Of a DNA stretch of 64,000 bases, positions 19,033-29,738 are shown piece after piece. Made by a program: the position numbers and the translations under genes. How positions within the stretch are numbered: the first letter of the stretch is position 1; each line of letters begins with the position of its first letter. The stretch spans positions 310,001 to 374,000 of the forward strand of contig NZ_CP011797.1 of assembly GCF_002795845.1 (NCBI RefSeq), given 5' to 3'. The DNA comes from Reinekea forsetii. GTDB taxonomy: Bacteria; Pseudomonadota; Gammaproteobacteria; Pseudomonadales; Natronospirillaceae. A model generated the notes under the pieces. It worked only from the letters and a program-made list of their open reading frames with translations. It was not told where the DNA came from and did no database searches.

Positions 19033-19374
19033 CTAGGGTGTGAGGTCCAGTGCCAGCAGGGCGGCGATAAACTGCACCCGGGCCGTTGGATCGCGCGGTG
19101 CCTGTACTCGAATCAGGCTGTCGCTGTCGATCCGTACCATGCCCGGGCCGAGCCAACTTTCGATCTGTTGGCTGAGCGTGGCCATGCGTTGATAGCTCGG
19201 GTTGATCAGTGTGAGCCTAACATAGTCGTCCGTGCGCGGTTCATCTGCCACGGGATTCAGGCCGTCTGCCACGGTCACCTGTGACAGCAGCGGTTCGGCC
19301 CAAGCCAGTTGTGCCAGCAGCACGCTCGTTAGCAGCAGCCCTCTTCGATCGATCCAACCCAACATCGTCCGCAT
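19033..19374 (-). CDS. Small secreted protein resembling an internal segment of flagellar P-ring protein FlgI
   Basis: The 113-residue protein has a Sec signal peptide ending near LLAQLAWA. The mature part of about 85 residues contains YVRLTLINPSYQRMATLSQQ, then IRVQAPRDPTARVQFIAALL. This pattern (L-x-L-x-N/D-P-x-(Y/F), an amphipathic helix, then a V-x-V-x-x-P strand and R-V-x-F-x-A) recalls the middle region of FlgI. Full FlgI is about 360 residues, so this would be a stand-alone fragment or domain. No flagellar gene lies nearby. The ATG at 19374 has AGGGGTG upstream; a GTG at 19383 is also in frame. The homology is by eye and moderate. An unrelated small exported protein is the alternative. 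Confidence 0.6.
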   Translation of the reverse strand: MRTMLGWIDRRGLLLTSVLLAQLAWAEPLLSQVTVADGLNPVADEPRTDDYVRLTLINPSYQRMATLSQQIESWLGPGMVRIDSDSLIRVQAPRDPTARVQFIAALLALDLTP

Positions 19375-19753
19375 TGCAATCACCCCTGATCCTAAGTTGG
19401 TCCAGTTTAGCAGAGTCGCAGCCTAATGGGCGGTCGTCTGACGCTGGAGTATTTTTACCTGTTCTTGCGTGCTGGCTCACAATATTCCGCCGTCCCCGGG
19501 CCGCTGCCTTGATCTTTACTCGCGACTTCCTTAGCTTTTAGCGGCCGATCCTGTCTAGGGATCGGCAGACAAACTAGGGATGTTGTCGGAACTGAGAGGG
19601 AGGCGATTGCCCCCGTTGTCCCCAATCCTGTAGATCCATTTCTTGCTCAGCCAACACCGCGCGACGGCTCATTGGGCCGGCCAGTCGGTAGAGACTGCCT
19701 TACCTGTCAATCTCAGGGGTACAACCTATGAACTATCTAACCGGGGGTCGCAT
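19375..19753. other. 379-base divergent regulatory region upstream of the subtilase
   Basis: This region separates the FlgI-like gene and the subtilase gene and should contain both promoters. A perfect 8-bp hairpin, GCCGATCC (19544-19551) with GGATCGGC (19559-19566), has a 7-base loop. The octamer CTAGGGAT overlaps the right arm (19555-19562) and recurs at 19574-19581. An open frame continues upstream of the subtilase ATG to a TTG at 19643, but those residues look non-coding. No other gene is seen. Confidence 0.5.
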
Positions 19754-23017
<3,264 letters not shown>

Positions 23018-23062
23018 TCCGGGGTGATTCATAGACCCTACCGATGCAAGGCAGGCAATAAC

Positions 23063-23084
23063 CAAGGCCGCGCGAGCGGTCTTG
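23063..23084 (+). terminator. GNRA-capped stem-loop downstream of the subtilase
   Basis: CAAGGCCGC and GCGGTCTTG form a 9-bp stem (one G-T pair) capped by GCGA, 46 bases after the subtilase stop. No U-tract follows directly; seven T occur about 20 bases later. It is a candidate terminator or 3'-end stabiliser for the subtilase mRNA. Confidence 0.45.
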
Positions 23085-23342
23085 ATTATCAGTTAGAGTG
23101 GCGATTTTTTTAGTTTGCTGTCGATTAGCGGTTGACATTGACTGTCACTGTATTTTTGTCCACCGCTGCAACTGAGTTGGTTAAAAGTTGATCTATTGTG
23201 CGTTTGGCTCACAAACGACTCAAATTAGCTTTTATAAGTTATTGATATATATGTATTTTTCTGTGCCATTAGGCAGCTGTCTGATTTTGAACCAATCGCC
23301 GCACAGCTAGTGTTTAGTGGACTGTAGGAAGTTTTCAAAAGT

Positions 23343-23363
23343 TTATCCAGAGAGTTATCCACA
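23343..23363 (+). promoter_or_regulatory. Pair of DnaA-box-like 9-mers in a 369-base convergent intergenic region
   Basis: The region 23018-23386 between the subtilase and trkH holds no gene. It is AT-rich from about 23100. Near its end are TTATCCAGA (23343-23351, one mismatch) and TTATCCACA (23355-23363, an exact match to the E. coli DnaA-box consensus), in the same orientation 12 bases apart. A GATCTATT occurs about 150 bases upstream. dnaA, rpmH and mnmG are not nearby and GATC sites are few, so this is more likely a DnaA-titration or regulatory site, or chance, than the chromosomal origin. Confidence 0.4.
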
Positions 23364-23386
23364 GTTTTTGTGTGTAAGCCTAAGAT

Positions 23387-24853
23387 TTAATATTGCCAAA
23401 ATTTTGGCATAAATAAGACGATAATCGTCAAATATTCCAGCCGCCCCAAAACCATGGCGATCGACAGCAGCGCCAAGCCAAGATCATTAACCGACTGAAA
23501 ATTGCTGCTTAAGTCGCCAAAGGCCGGCCCCAAGACATTCAGGCAGGCGCTTACCGCACTGACTGCCGACCAGATATCGAGACCGGTCGTCATCATCAGC
23601 AACAGCGTCAAACCGGTACTGGACAGAATAACGAAGAAGATAAAGGCTAGGGTATTGCGCACGACCGCATCGTCGACCGGCCGGCCTTGGTAGCGAATGG
23701 TAAGCACGCCATGGGGGTGGATTAGGCGTTGGATTTCCCGGCGGACCAGCTTTAAGAGTATTATAATTCGGATGATTTTACTGCCACCTGCCGTTGAGCC
23801 GGCGCAACCGCCCAGATAAGCACTGATTAGCAGCAAAAACAACCCCGCCAGGGGCCACTCGGTGAAGTCCTCGGCGCCGAAGCCGGTGCTGGTGATAAAG
23901 GAGATGAGGATAAAAAAGGCGTGATTCAGCGTGAGTAGCGGAGACTCGGTCTGGCCGGAGAATAAGAGTACGGCAGACATCAGCAGCCCGAACGATAGGA
24001 TGATCAACAGGAAGCTGCGGGCCTCTTCATTTTCTAAATACAGGCGTGGGTTCTTAATCTTGAACAGCTGAAAATGCAGCGCGAAGTTAATTGCTCCCAT
24101 GAGCATAAAGAGATCCGACACCAGGTAGACCAACTCGCTGTGAAAAAAACCGAGGCTGGCATCGTGGGTCGAGAAGCCACCGGTCGAGACGGTTGAGAAG
24201 CTGTGCGCGATGGCGTCGAACCAGCTCATGCCAACCAGATAATAGGCCAAGGCACAAAGTAGAGTGATCGCACCATAGACCAGCCAAAGATAGTGGGCGG
24301 TGTTGACCGTTCGGGCCACCAGCTTGTCGTCTTTGGTCGGCCCCGGGACCTCAGCCTTGAGCAGCTTCATACCGCCGACATTGAGATGCGGCAGCACTGC
24401 GACGACAAAGATGACGATGCCGAGCCCGCCGAGCCATTGCAGAAACTGGCGATACATTAGAAAGCTGAGTGGCATGCTATCCAGATTCGACAGTACGGTG
24501 GCACCGGTCGTAGTGAGCGCGCTGAACGACTCGAAGATAGCACCGGTCGGACTGATCCCGGTTACAGACGCAATGGGAATAGCCGAGCAGAGGCCGGTTA
24601 TAATCCAAGCCAGTGTGGCAAAAAGTGGTGCTATGCGCACTTGAATCACTATGGCTTGGTGTCTCACCAACAGCCACAGGAAGGATGCCAACACCCAGAG
24701 CGTCAGTCCGGGATAAAAAAATACGCGAGTTAGGTTGTCGTGGAACAGAAATAGAGACAGGTAGGCAAAGCCAACAAACAGGGTGCCGACGATCGCCAAT
24801 GGCAACATAGACAAGGCAACAAGGCTGTGTAGGTAGCGACTGCGGATGACCAT
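23387..24853 (-). CDS. trkH: Trk system potassium uptake protein TrkH
   Basis: TrkH is the inner-membrane potassium-translocating subunit that works with the cytoplasmic NAD-binding regulator TrkA. The 488-residue protein has about ten hydrophobic segments and the four pore-loop signatures of the family: ALTTTGATVLSNLD, TVSTGGFSTHD, ITSTGFGAEDF and LNVLGPAFGDL. The selectivity-filter glycines are present in each. The segment YLGGCAGSTAGGSKIIR is a strong TrkH marker. ATG start at 24853. trkA is not in the window, which is common since the two are often unlinked. Confidence 0.95.
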   Translation of the reverse strand: MVIRSRYLHSLVALSMLPLAIVGTLFVGFAYLSLFLFHDNLTRVFFYPGLTLWVLASFLWLLVRHQAIVIQVRIAPLFATLAWIITGLCSAIPIASVTGISPTGAIFESFSALTTTGATVLSNLDSMPLSFLMYRQFLQWLGGLGIVIFVVAVLPHLNVGGMKLLKAEVPGPTKDDKLVARTVNTAHYLWLVYGAITLLCALAYYLVGMSWFDAIAHSFSTVSTGGFSTHDASLGFFHSELVYLVSDLFMLMGAINFALHFQLFKIKNPRLYLENEEARSFLLIILSFGLLMSAVLLFSGQTESPLLTLNHAFFILISFITSTGFGAEDFTEWPLAGLFLLLISAYLGGCAGSTAGGSKIIRIIILLKLVRREIQRLIHPHGVLTIRYQGRPVDDAVVRNTLAFIFFVILSSTGLTLLLMMTTGLDIWSAVSAVSACLNVLGPAFGDLSSNFQSVNDLGLALLSIAMVLGRLEYLTIIVLFMPKFWQY

Positions 24854-25008
24854 GGCGACTCGAGGGCAAATGCTAAGGCGCTATCATATAACAACTCGCT
24901 CGCATTCCCGGCATGATTCGCCAGAGCAATTAGCGCGGGCCTGAGTAGCAGTTCCGGTTCGCCGCGGCAGTCGATCACGCGCTGAACAGGGTGGCGCCGT
25001 GGCGTACC

Positions 25009-25299
25009 CTAGGTGCGAAAAATCGTTTGGATTAGATGAAAGCCGAACTGAGTCTTAACCGGCCCATGCACCACCAAAACCGGCTTGTTAAACACTACGC
25101 TATCGAACGCCTTAGCCATGGTGCCGCGTTTGAACTCGCCCAGATCGCCGCCTTTCTTACCCGATGGACAGGTCGAAAATCGCTTCGCGAGCTGACCAAA
25201 ATCAGCGCCCTGATCGAGACGTTGCTTGATCGAGTCGGCTTCGGCGCGCGTTTTCACTAGGATGTGACGGGCGCAGGCATTTTTTGCGGGGGTGGCCAT
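25009..25299 (-). CDS. ppiC: Peptidyl-prolyl cis-trans isomerase PpiC (parvulin)
   Basis: The 96-residue protein is a single parvulin domain and catalyses prolyl isomerisation in the cytoplasm. Signatures are ARHILVKTRAEA, ADFGQLAKRFSTCPSGKKGG, DLGEFKRGTM, FDSVVF and TQFGFHLIQ, covering the whole domain. The ATG at 25299 with GGAGAG upstream gives the usual PpiC length of about 93-96; an in-frame upstream start would add 15 non-conserved residues. It is last in a minus-strand run after the small membrane protein gene, from which it is separated by about 46 bases. Confidence 0.92.
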   Translation of the reverse strand: MATPAKNACARHILVKTRAEADSIKQRLDQGADFGQLAKRFSTCPSGKKGGDLGEFKRGTMAKAFDSVVFNKPVLVVHGPVKTQFGFHLIQTIFRT

Positions 25300-25345
25300 C
25301 GTGGCTCTCCATTTTCGAGTACTATGATTGCAGTGAGCGGGCAAA

Positions 25346-25663
25346 CTAATAGTACAGTAGGGTGTATACCAATGCCGATAGCAGACCGGGGCAGCCGGCC
25401 ACCAGCAACTTCAACGCCAGACTATTGGCCTGTAAGACCAGTTGCGGATCGGTCAGACTGACTTGATCGGGGCGTACGCCCTTGTTAAAACGTCGGCCGC
25501 TTAAACGCACCAGAGTCGATCCGAACCAAAACAGTAGGCCGGTAAAAAACACTAGATCGATCGGCTCAGCCTGCTGCACTTGCGGCCACCAGAGCGATAA
25601 CAGCCCGATAAGGCCTGCAGCCCCAAGGTTAGCAAGCAGAGCAAAGCCTAACACTGTCTTCAT
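25346..25663 (-). CDS. Small membrane protein of unknown function
   Basis: The 105-residue protein is not recognised as a named family. It has a hydrophobic N-terminal segment (about residues 5-25), a second (about 36-52, DLVFFTGLLFWFGSTLV), a basic loop (RLSGRRFNKGVRPDQ) and a third hydrophobic stretch at the C-terminus (about 83-103). This suggests an inner-membrane protein with two or three helices. It lies between waaA and ppiC on the same strand. The open frame, ATG start at 25663 and conserved-looking composition support a real gene. Confidence 0.6.
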   Translation of the reverse strand: MKTVLGFALLANLGAAGLIGLLSLWWPQVQQAEPIDLVFFTGLLFWFGSTLVRLSGRRFNKGVRPDQVSLTDPQLVLQANSLALKLLVAGCPGLLSALVYTLLYY

Positions 25664-25715
25664 GCGTTTCGAACCCTATTCAATGGCAGCCAGAATACAA
25701 CTATTACGCCACGAC

Positions 25716-27062
25716 TCAAGAGTTTCCGTTCTTCTCATCCACCGGCTCCGGTTGGGTGGGTTGGCGCAGCGGGTCGGCCAGCTCAGGGTTTCGATTGAGC
25801 AGATTTTCGATCCAACCCATTAGGCGTTTCAAGGCCCCCTGTTGTTGCTGGTAAAACAGGTAAGCGCGCTGGCCATAGGTGTCGCGCAAATCTTTGGACT
25901 GCAGCAAGCCGAGTAGGCGATCGCGCAGCTCATCGACCGAGTGCACCATCACCACCGCCTGTTCGGCACGCATCGCCTCGATAATGGTTTGGAAGTTGGT
26001 GTAACTCGGTCCGATCAGCACCGGCACGCCCACGCTAGCCGGTTCGATGGGATTGTGGCCACCGCCACCGTTCAGGCTGTTGCCGATAAAAGCAGCCTGG
26101 GCCAAGCCAAAGAAGGTCATCAGTTCGCCCAGGCTATCGATTAAAAACACCGACTGATCGGCGTTCGGCACCTGATCGAGCGAGCGTCGAGCAAACTGAA
26201 AATGTTGTTTATAGAGCAGGCCGGCGATCCGGTCGGCGCGCTCCGGGTGGCGCGGGACTAAGATCAATAGGGCGTCGGGTAACTTAATCTTCAACTTGCC
26301 GTGCGCCTTGAGCAGCACTTCGTCCTCGCCCTCATGGGTACTGGCGGCAATCCAGATCGGCCGCTTACCGATGGCTTTCGACAACTGTTTGCTGAGATCG
26401 CGGGTTCGGGTGTCCAGTGTGATATCGAACTTAATCGACCCGGTGACCTGCAATTTGCGCTCGTCGACCCCCAAGGCGGCGAAACGATCGGCATCGGGGG
26501 TGTGTTGCGCGGCAATACCGCTGAGACTTCTGAGCATCGGCCTAGTCAGGGCCCGGACCCGTTGATAACCGCGCTGGGATTGCTCGGATAGCCGAGCATT
26601 GGCCAGCAATACTGGTACTTCCGCCCGTCGACAGGCATGGATCAGATTGGGCCAGAGCTCGGTTTCCATAATCACCAACAGTCTGGGCTGTAACCGTTTA
26701 ACCAGCTTGCGTTGCAGGCCGGGCATATCCCAAGGCAGATAGGCGTGATGAACCGTGGTGCCAAACAGCTTGCGCACCGTAGCCGAACCGGTCGGCGTCA
26801 TGGTGGTAAGCAGAATGGGAATATCCGGGTGACGTTGCTGCCATTGCTCCACCAAGGGTTTGGCGGCGATGGTTTCACCGACACTGACGGCATGAATCCA
26901 CAGGCAGCCCTGAGGATAAAGCGGCCAATGGCCCATCCGTTCGGGCCAGCGCAATCGGTAATCCGGTTGTCGGCGGCCCTTTAGCCAGAGTCGCAGCAGC
27001 ACCAGCGGCAGCAGCAGCGACCAGATGAGTGAATAGGCGGTTAAGGCAAGGCGTGTTTTCAT
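25716..27062 (-). CDS. waaA: 3-deoxy-D-manno-octulosonic acid transferase (Kdo transferase)
   Basis: WaaA (KdtA) adds Kdo residues from CMP-Kdo to lipid IVA in the inner membrane, the first core step of lipopolysaccharide assembly. The 448-residue protein has an N-terminal membrane anchor (LALTAYSLIWSLLLPLVLLR). The acceptor-binding domain follows with WIHAVSVGETIAA and LLTTMTPTGSATV, then ETELWPNLI. The C-terminal GT-B half has GSIKFD, AASTHEGEDE, PRHPERAD, and GGGGHNPIEPASVGVPVLIGP. Length is a little above the usual 425 because of a hydrophilic tail rich in Q, P and E. ATG at 27062 is 3 bases after the hemW stop. Confidence 0.95.
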   Translation of the reverse strand: MKTRLALTAYSLIWSLLLPLVLLRLWLKGRRQPDYRLRWPERMGHWPLYPQGCLWIHAVSVGETIAAKPLVEQWQQRHPDIPILLTTMTPTGSATVRKLFGTTVHHAYLPWDMPGLQRKLVKRLQPRLLVIMETELWPNLIHACRRAEVPVLLANARLSEQSQRGYQRVRALTRPMLRSLSGIAAQHTPDADRFAALGVDERKLQVTGSIKFDITLDTRTRDLSKQLSKAIGKRPIWIAASTHEGEDEVLLKAHGKLKIKLPDALLILVPRHPERADRIAGLLYKQHFQFARRSLDQVPNADQSVFLIDSLGELMTFFGLAQAAFIGNSLNGGGGHNPIEPASVGVPVLIGPSYTNFQTIIEAMRAEQAVVMVHSVDELRDRLLGLLQSKDLRDTYGQRAYLFYQQQQGALKRLMGWIENLLNRNPELADPLRQPTQPEPVDEKNGNS

Positions 27063-27065
27063 CCG

Positions 27066-28217
27066 TTACTCCAGCCAGTAAGACAGCACATCGTTTAAAT
27101 GCAGGTAGCCATGGTCGGTTGTGGCGACTGAATCATCCTGCCAGCGGATCAGTCCGCGCGCCACTAATAGGCTTAGCACCGGGGCAAGCGTCGCGCTTGG
27201 CACGCCGGTGCTGTGCTCAAACTGACGCAGGGAGACCGGCTCACGCAGTCGAAAAGCATTGATAAAATAGTCGAACGGTCGGTCGGCTTCCGCAATGCTC
27301 TCTTCCTGGCGCATCAGCGGTCGGTCGGCATTGAGATAATCCTTAGGCAACCGAGTTTTCTTCGTTCGGGTGATGCTGAGGCCACCCTGAGTGAGAGCAC
27401 GGCTATACTTGCCATGGGCGCCGGGACCCAAACCCAAATAGTCACCATAGCGCCAATAGTTCAGATTGTGTTGGCTCTGGTCGGCATCGCGGGCATAGGC
27501 CGAGACCTCGTATTGGTTATAACCCTGACTGGCCAGATACTCCTGGCCCGCCTGCTGGATGTCCCACAGGGTCTCATCGGCCGGCAAGGTCGGAGGTTGA
27601 CGGTAAAATTCGGTGTTCGCCTCGATGGTCAATTGATACCAGCTGATATGGGTCGGGGACAATGCCACGGCCTGGTGCAGATCGGCCAAGGCCTCGGCTT
27701 CGGACTGGTCGGGCAGACCGTGCATGAGGTCGATATTAAAGTTGTCGAAGCCCGCTTGTCGGGCGATATCGATGGCTCTTATTGCTTCGTCGGCGGAGTG
27801 AATTCGGCCCAGCGTTTGCAATAAACGGTCAGCAAAACTCTGCACCCCAATAGATAATCGATTCACACCGGCCGCGCGAAAGCCGGCAAAACGATGCGCC
27901 TCGACAGTTCCAGGGTTGGCTTCCAGGGTGATTTCAGCGTTGTCGGTCAAGCCGATATAGTGCTCGACCCAGTGGATGATCTGGCCGATCGCACTGGCGC
28001 TGAGCAAGCTGGGCGTACCGCCGCCAAAAAAAACCGATTGGGCCTTGCGCCCCTGTGCCAAGGAGGCATCTTGGCGAATGTCTTCGTGCATCCGGCTCAG
28101 ATAGTCGGCTTCGGGAATGTCCTCGGCCTTGGCGGCATGGGAGTTGAAATCGCAATAGGGGCATTTGCGGATACACCAAGGCACATGGATATAGATGGCT
28201 AAGGGGGGCAGTGACAT
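27066..28217 (-). CDS. hemW: Radical SAM heme chaperone HemW
   Basis: HemW binds heme and a radical-SAM 4Fe-4S cluster and delivers heme to respiratory enzymes. The 383-residue protein has the cluster motif C15-x3-C19-x2-C22, followed by D-F. The missing fourth cysteine distinguishes HemW from the coproporphyrinogen dehydrogenase HemN. Other signatures are FFGGGTPSLL, EITLEANPGTV, GVNRLSIGVQSF, NIDLMHGLPDQS and HNLNYWRYGDYLGLGPGAHGK. ATG at 28217 is one base after the rdgB TAA, implying translational coupling. rdgB-hemW pairing is common in gammaproteobacteria. Confidence 0.95.
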   Translation of the reverse strand: MSLPPLAIYIHVPWCIRKCPYCDFNSHAAKAEDIPEADYLSRMHEDIRQDASLAQGRKAQSVFFGGGTPSLLSASAIGQIIHWVEHYIGLTDNAEITLEANPGTVEAHRFAGFRAAGVNRLSIGVQSFADRLLQTLGRIHSADEAIRAIDIARQAGFDNFNIDLMHGLPDQSEAEALADLHQAVALSPTHISWYQLTIEANTEFYRQPPTLPADETLWDIQQAGQEYLASQGYNQYEVSAYARDADQSQHNLNYWRYGDYLGLGPGAHGKYSRALTQGGLSITRTKKTRLPKDYLNADRPLMRQEESIAEADRPFDYFINAFRLREPVSLRQFEHSTGVPSATLAPVLSLLVARGLIRWQDDSVATTDHGYLHLNDVLSYWLE

Positions 28218-28218
28218 C

Positions 28219-28869
28219 TTAGCGACCCACCGCTGCGGGGTTTTGCTCTAACAGCTGCGCCATGCGGCGCTTAAAAGCCGCCACGGCAAGCCCTCTGTGG
28301 CTGAGTCGGTTTTTTTCTGCCTTGCTTAACTGCGCCGCACTGCACCCGTGTGCCGCGACCCAGAAAATGGGATCGTAACCAAAGCCCTTATCCCCGGCCG
28401 GTGCCTGGAGCAGAGACCCTTCCCAGGTACCCTGAATGACGATCGGTGTTGGATCATCGGCATGGCGCATAAAGGCCAGTACGCAATGAAAGCGAGCGGT
28501 GCGCTCGGCCGGGGGAACGTCTTTGAGATCGACCAACAGCTTGTTCAGATTGGCCAAATCGGACTTGTCACCGCCGGCCATTGAGGCATAGCGCGCGCTA
28601 TAGATGCCCGGAGCGCCGTGCAGGGCATCCACTTCCAAACCCGAATCGTCCGACAGCGCGGGTAATCCGGTCAAACGTGCGGCGTGACGCGCCTTTATAA
28701 GGGCATTTTCGATAAAACTGAGACCGTCTTCAATCGCATCGGGGACTTCTAGCTCGGCCTGTGGCTGAATCTTGATGGCCAGAGGCGCCAATAGATCATT
28801 AAATTCCCGCAACTTTCCGGCATTATTGGAGGCCAGAACCCAGTGGTTGGTGCAATACATGGTGCGCAT
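28219..28869 (-). CDS. rdgB: XTP/dITP diphosphatase (Ham1/RdgB)
   Basis: RdgB hydrolyses non-canonical purine triphosphates (XTP, dITP, ITP), keeping them out of DNA and RNA. The protein has the family blocks LASNNAGKLREFNDLL, GLSFIENALIKARHAA, DDSGLEVDALHGAPGIYSARYA, FHCVLAFMRHADDPTP, GFGYDPIFWV and LSHRGLA. The open frame extends to an upstream start at 29064, but the extra 65 residues are basic and not family-like. The ATG at 28869 (216 residues) or at 28860 gives near-usual length. Neither has a strong ribosome site, so the exact start is uncertain. It is first in the rdgB-hemW-waaA run. Confidence 0.93.
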   Translation of the reverse strand: MRTMYCTNHWVLASNNAGKLREFNDLLAPLAIKIQPQAELEVPDAIEDGLSFIENALIKARHAARLTGLPALSDDSGLEVDALHGAPGIYSARYASMAGGDKSDLANLNKLLVDLKDVPPAERTARFHCVLAFMRHADDPTPIVIQGTWEGSLLQAPAGDKGFGYDPIFWVAAHGCSAAQLSKAEKNRLSHRGLAVAAFKRRMAQLLEQNPAAVGR

Positions 28870-29738
28870 CTCATGGCCATTTGTAGTGTCGGGGATTTTA
28901 GCATAGTGCACCCGATGGGCGTAATGCCGATAACGATTAGTCTGGAATTTTAGGCTTAGAGACCAGTTGACGGTCACGATGCATTTTTTATTTCTCTGTC
29001 GATGCAAAAAGACCACCTCAGGACTGAGTCTAATTTTCTGGGTCCAAGGCGCGGTGAGAATCACTATAGTATTGATGCTTTTCCGATAAGGCCTTCGGGC
29101 CGGGCCGAAGGAACCTAGATTGTTTTTTTGACTATATCTTCACTATTAATGGCCATGCGCACGAAAATAAGTTCGGCGCTGATAGGGATAGTGATACAAA
29201 AAATAAAATAGGCATCACAATTCTCAGCGTCTAAGCAGTAGCTTGGTTCGTTCGGATGGATTAAATTTGTGGTAAAATATTAATATTTTTTATAATAAAA
29301 ATAATATTAAAAAATAAATTTGTAAAAATAATCAACCCAGCCATAAATTCCATTTGTAATTAATCTTTATATTAGCTAATGTTTACGTGGTCTGAAGCGA
29401 GGAATGCTTCAAAAAGACACTGCCTGTGTGCAAGCAGGTAGGCACCCACAAGGACGTTTTTTCTATGCCCCTTCAATTGGTTTATGCCGACTCAAAAAAA
29501 CGCCATTCTGTAGCGCTTCTAAAGCATATTATGCAACCCGGTCCAATACTATTTGCACAACTTTAGGGTGCCCGGCATTTGATGCTTAAAACGGCTTATA
29601 GGCAAAATTAATGATCAACTTAACTAGACTTAAGTTGGATCCTTTGGGCCGCCTCGATAAATATTTTTGGTGCCCTTAGGGTCTGGCTTGGTTGTTGCGC
29701 TATGCAGCAGTTTTCATCGGTTATAAGAAGGACCTGTT
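28870..29738. other. 869-base intergenic region, AT-rich in the middle
   Basis: This divergent region between rdgB and the CPBP protease gene contains no convincing gene. A 7-bp hairpin CCTTCGG/CCGAAGG sits at 29092-29111, followed 11 bases later by seven T. The stretch 29260-29380 is strongly AT-rich, with partially self-complementary runs of AATATT and TTATAAT, as in H-NS-type silenced DNA. GAAGC/GCTTC (29395-29411) is another short hairpin. The 61-codon open frame at 29404-29589 lacks any family resemblance. An operator and promoter candidate lies at 29616-29663. Confidence 0.6.
29616..29663 (+). promoter_or_regulatory. Candidate sigma-70 promoter overlapped by an operator-like inverted repeat
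   Basis: TTGGAT (29635-29640) and TAAATA (29658-29663) are spaced 17 bases apart, about 75 bases before the CPBP protease ATG. The inverted repeat CAACTTAA (29616-29623) and TTAAGTTG (29630-29637), with a 6-base spacer, overlaps the -35 hexamer. This arrangement is typical of a repressor operator for a dimeric regulator. No regulator gene is adjacent. Confidence 0.45.

Noticed and set aside
23018-23386. Possible chromosomal origin oriC
   Set aside because: Only one exact and one near-match DnaA box and two GATC sites are present, and dnaA, rpmH and mnmG are absent; the evidence is too weak to call an origin.
23393-23406. 14-bp palindrome GCCAAAATTTTGGC
   Set aside because: It is the coding sequence of the last residues of TrkH (P-K-F-W) and has no U-tract, so it is probably a coincidence.
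29404-29589. 61-codon open frame in the AT-rich intergenic region
   Set aside because: It lacks a ribosome site and any family resemblance, and it lies in hairpin-containing leader-like DNA; it is most likely a chance frame.
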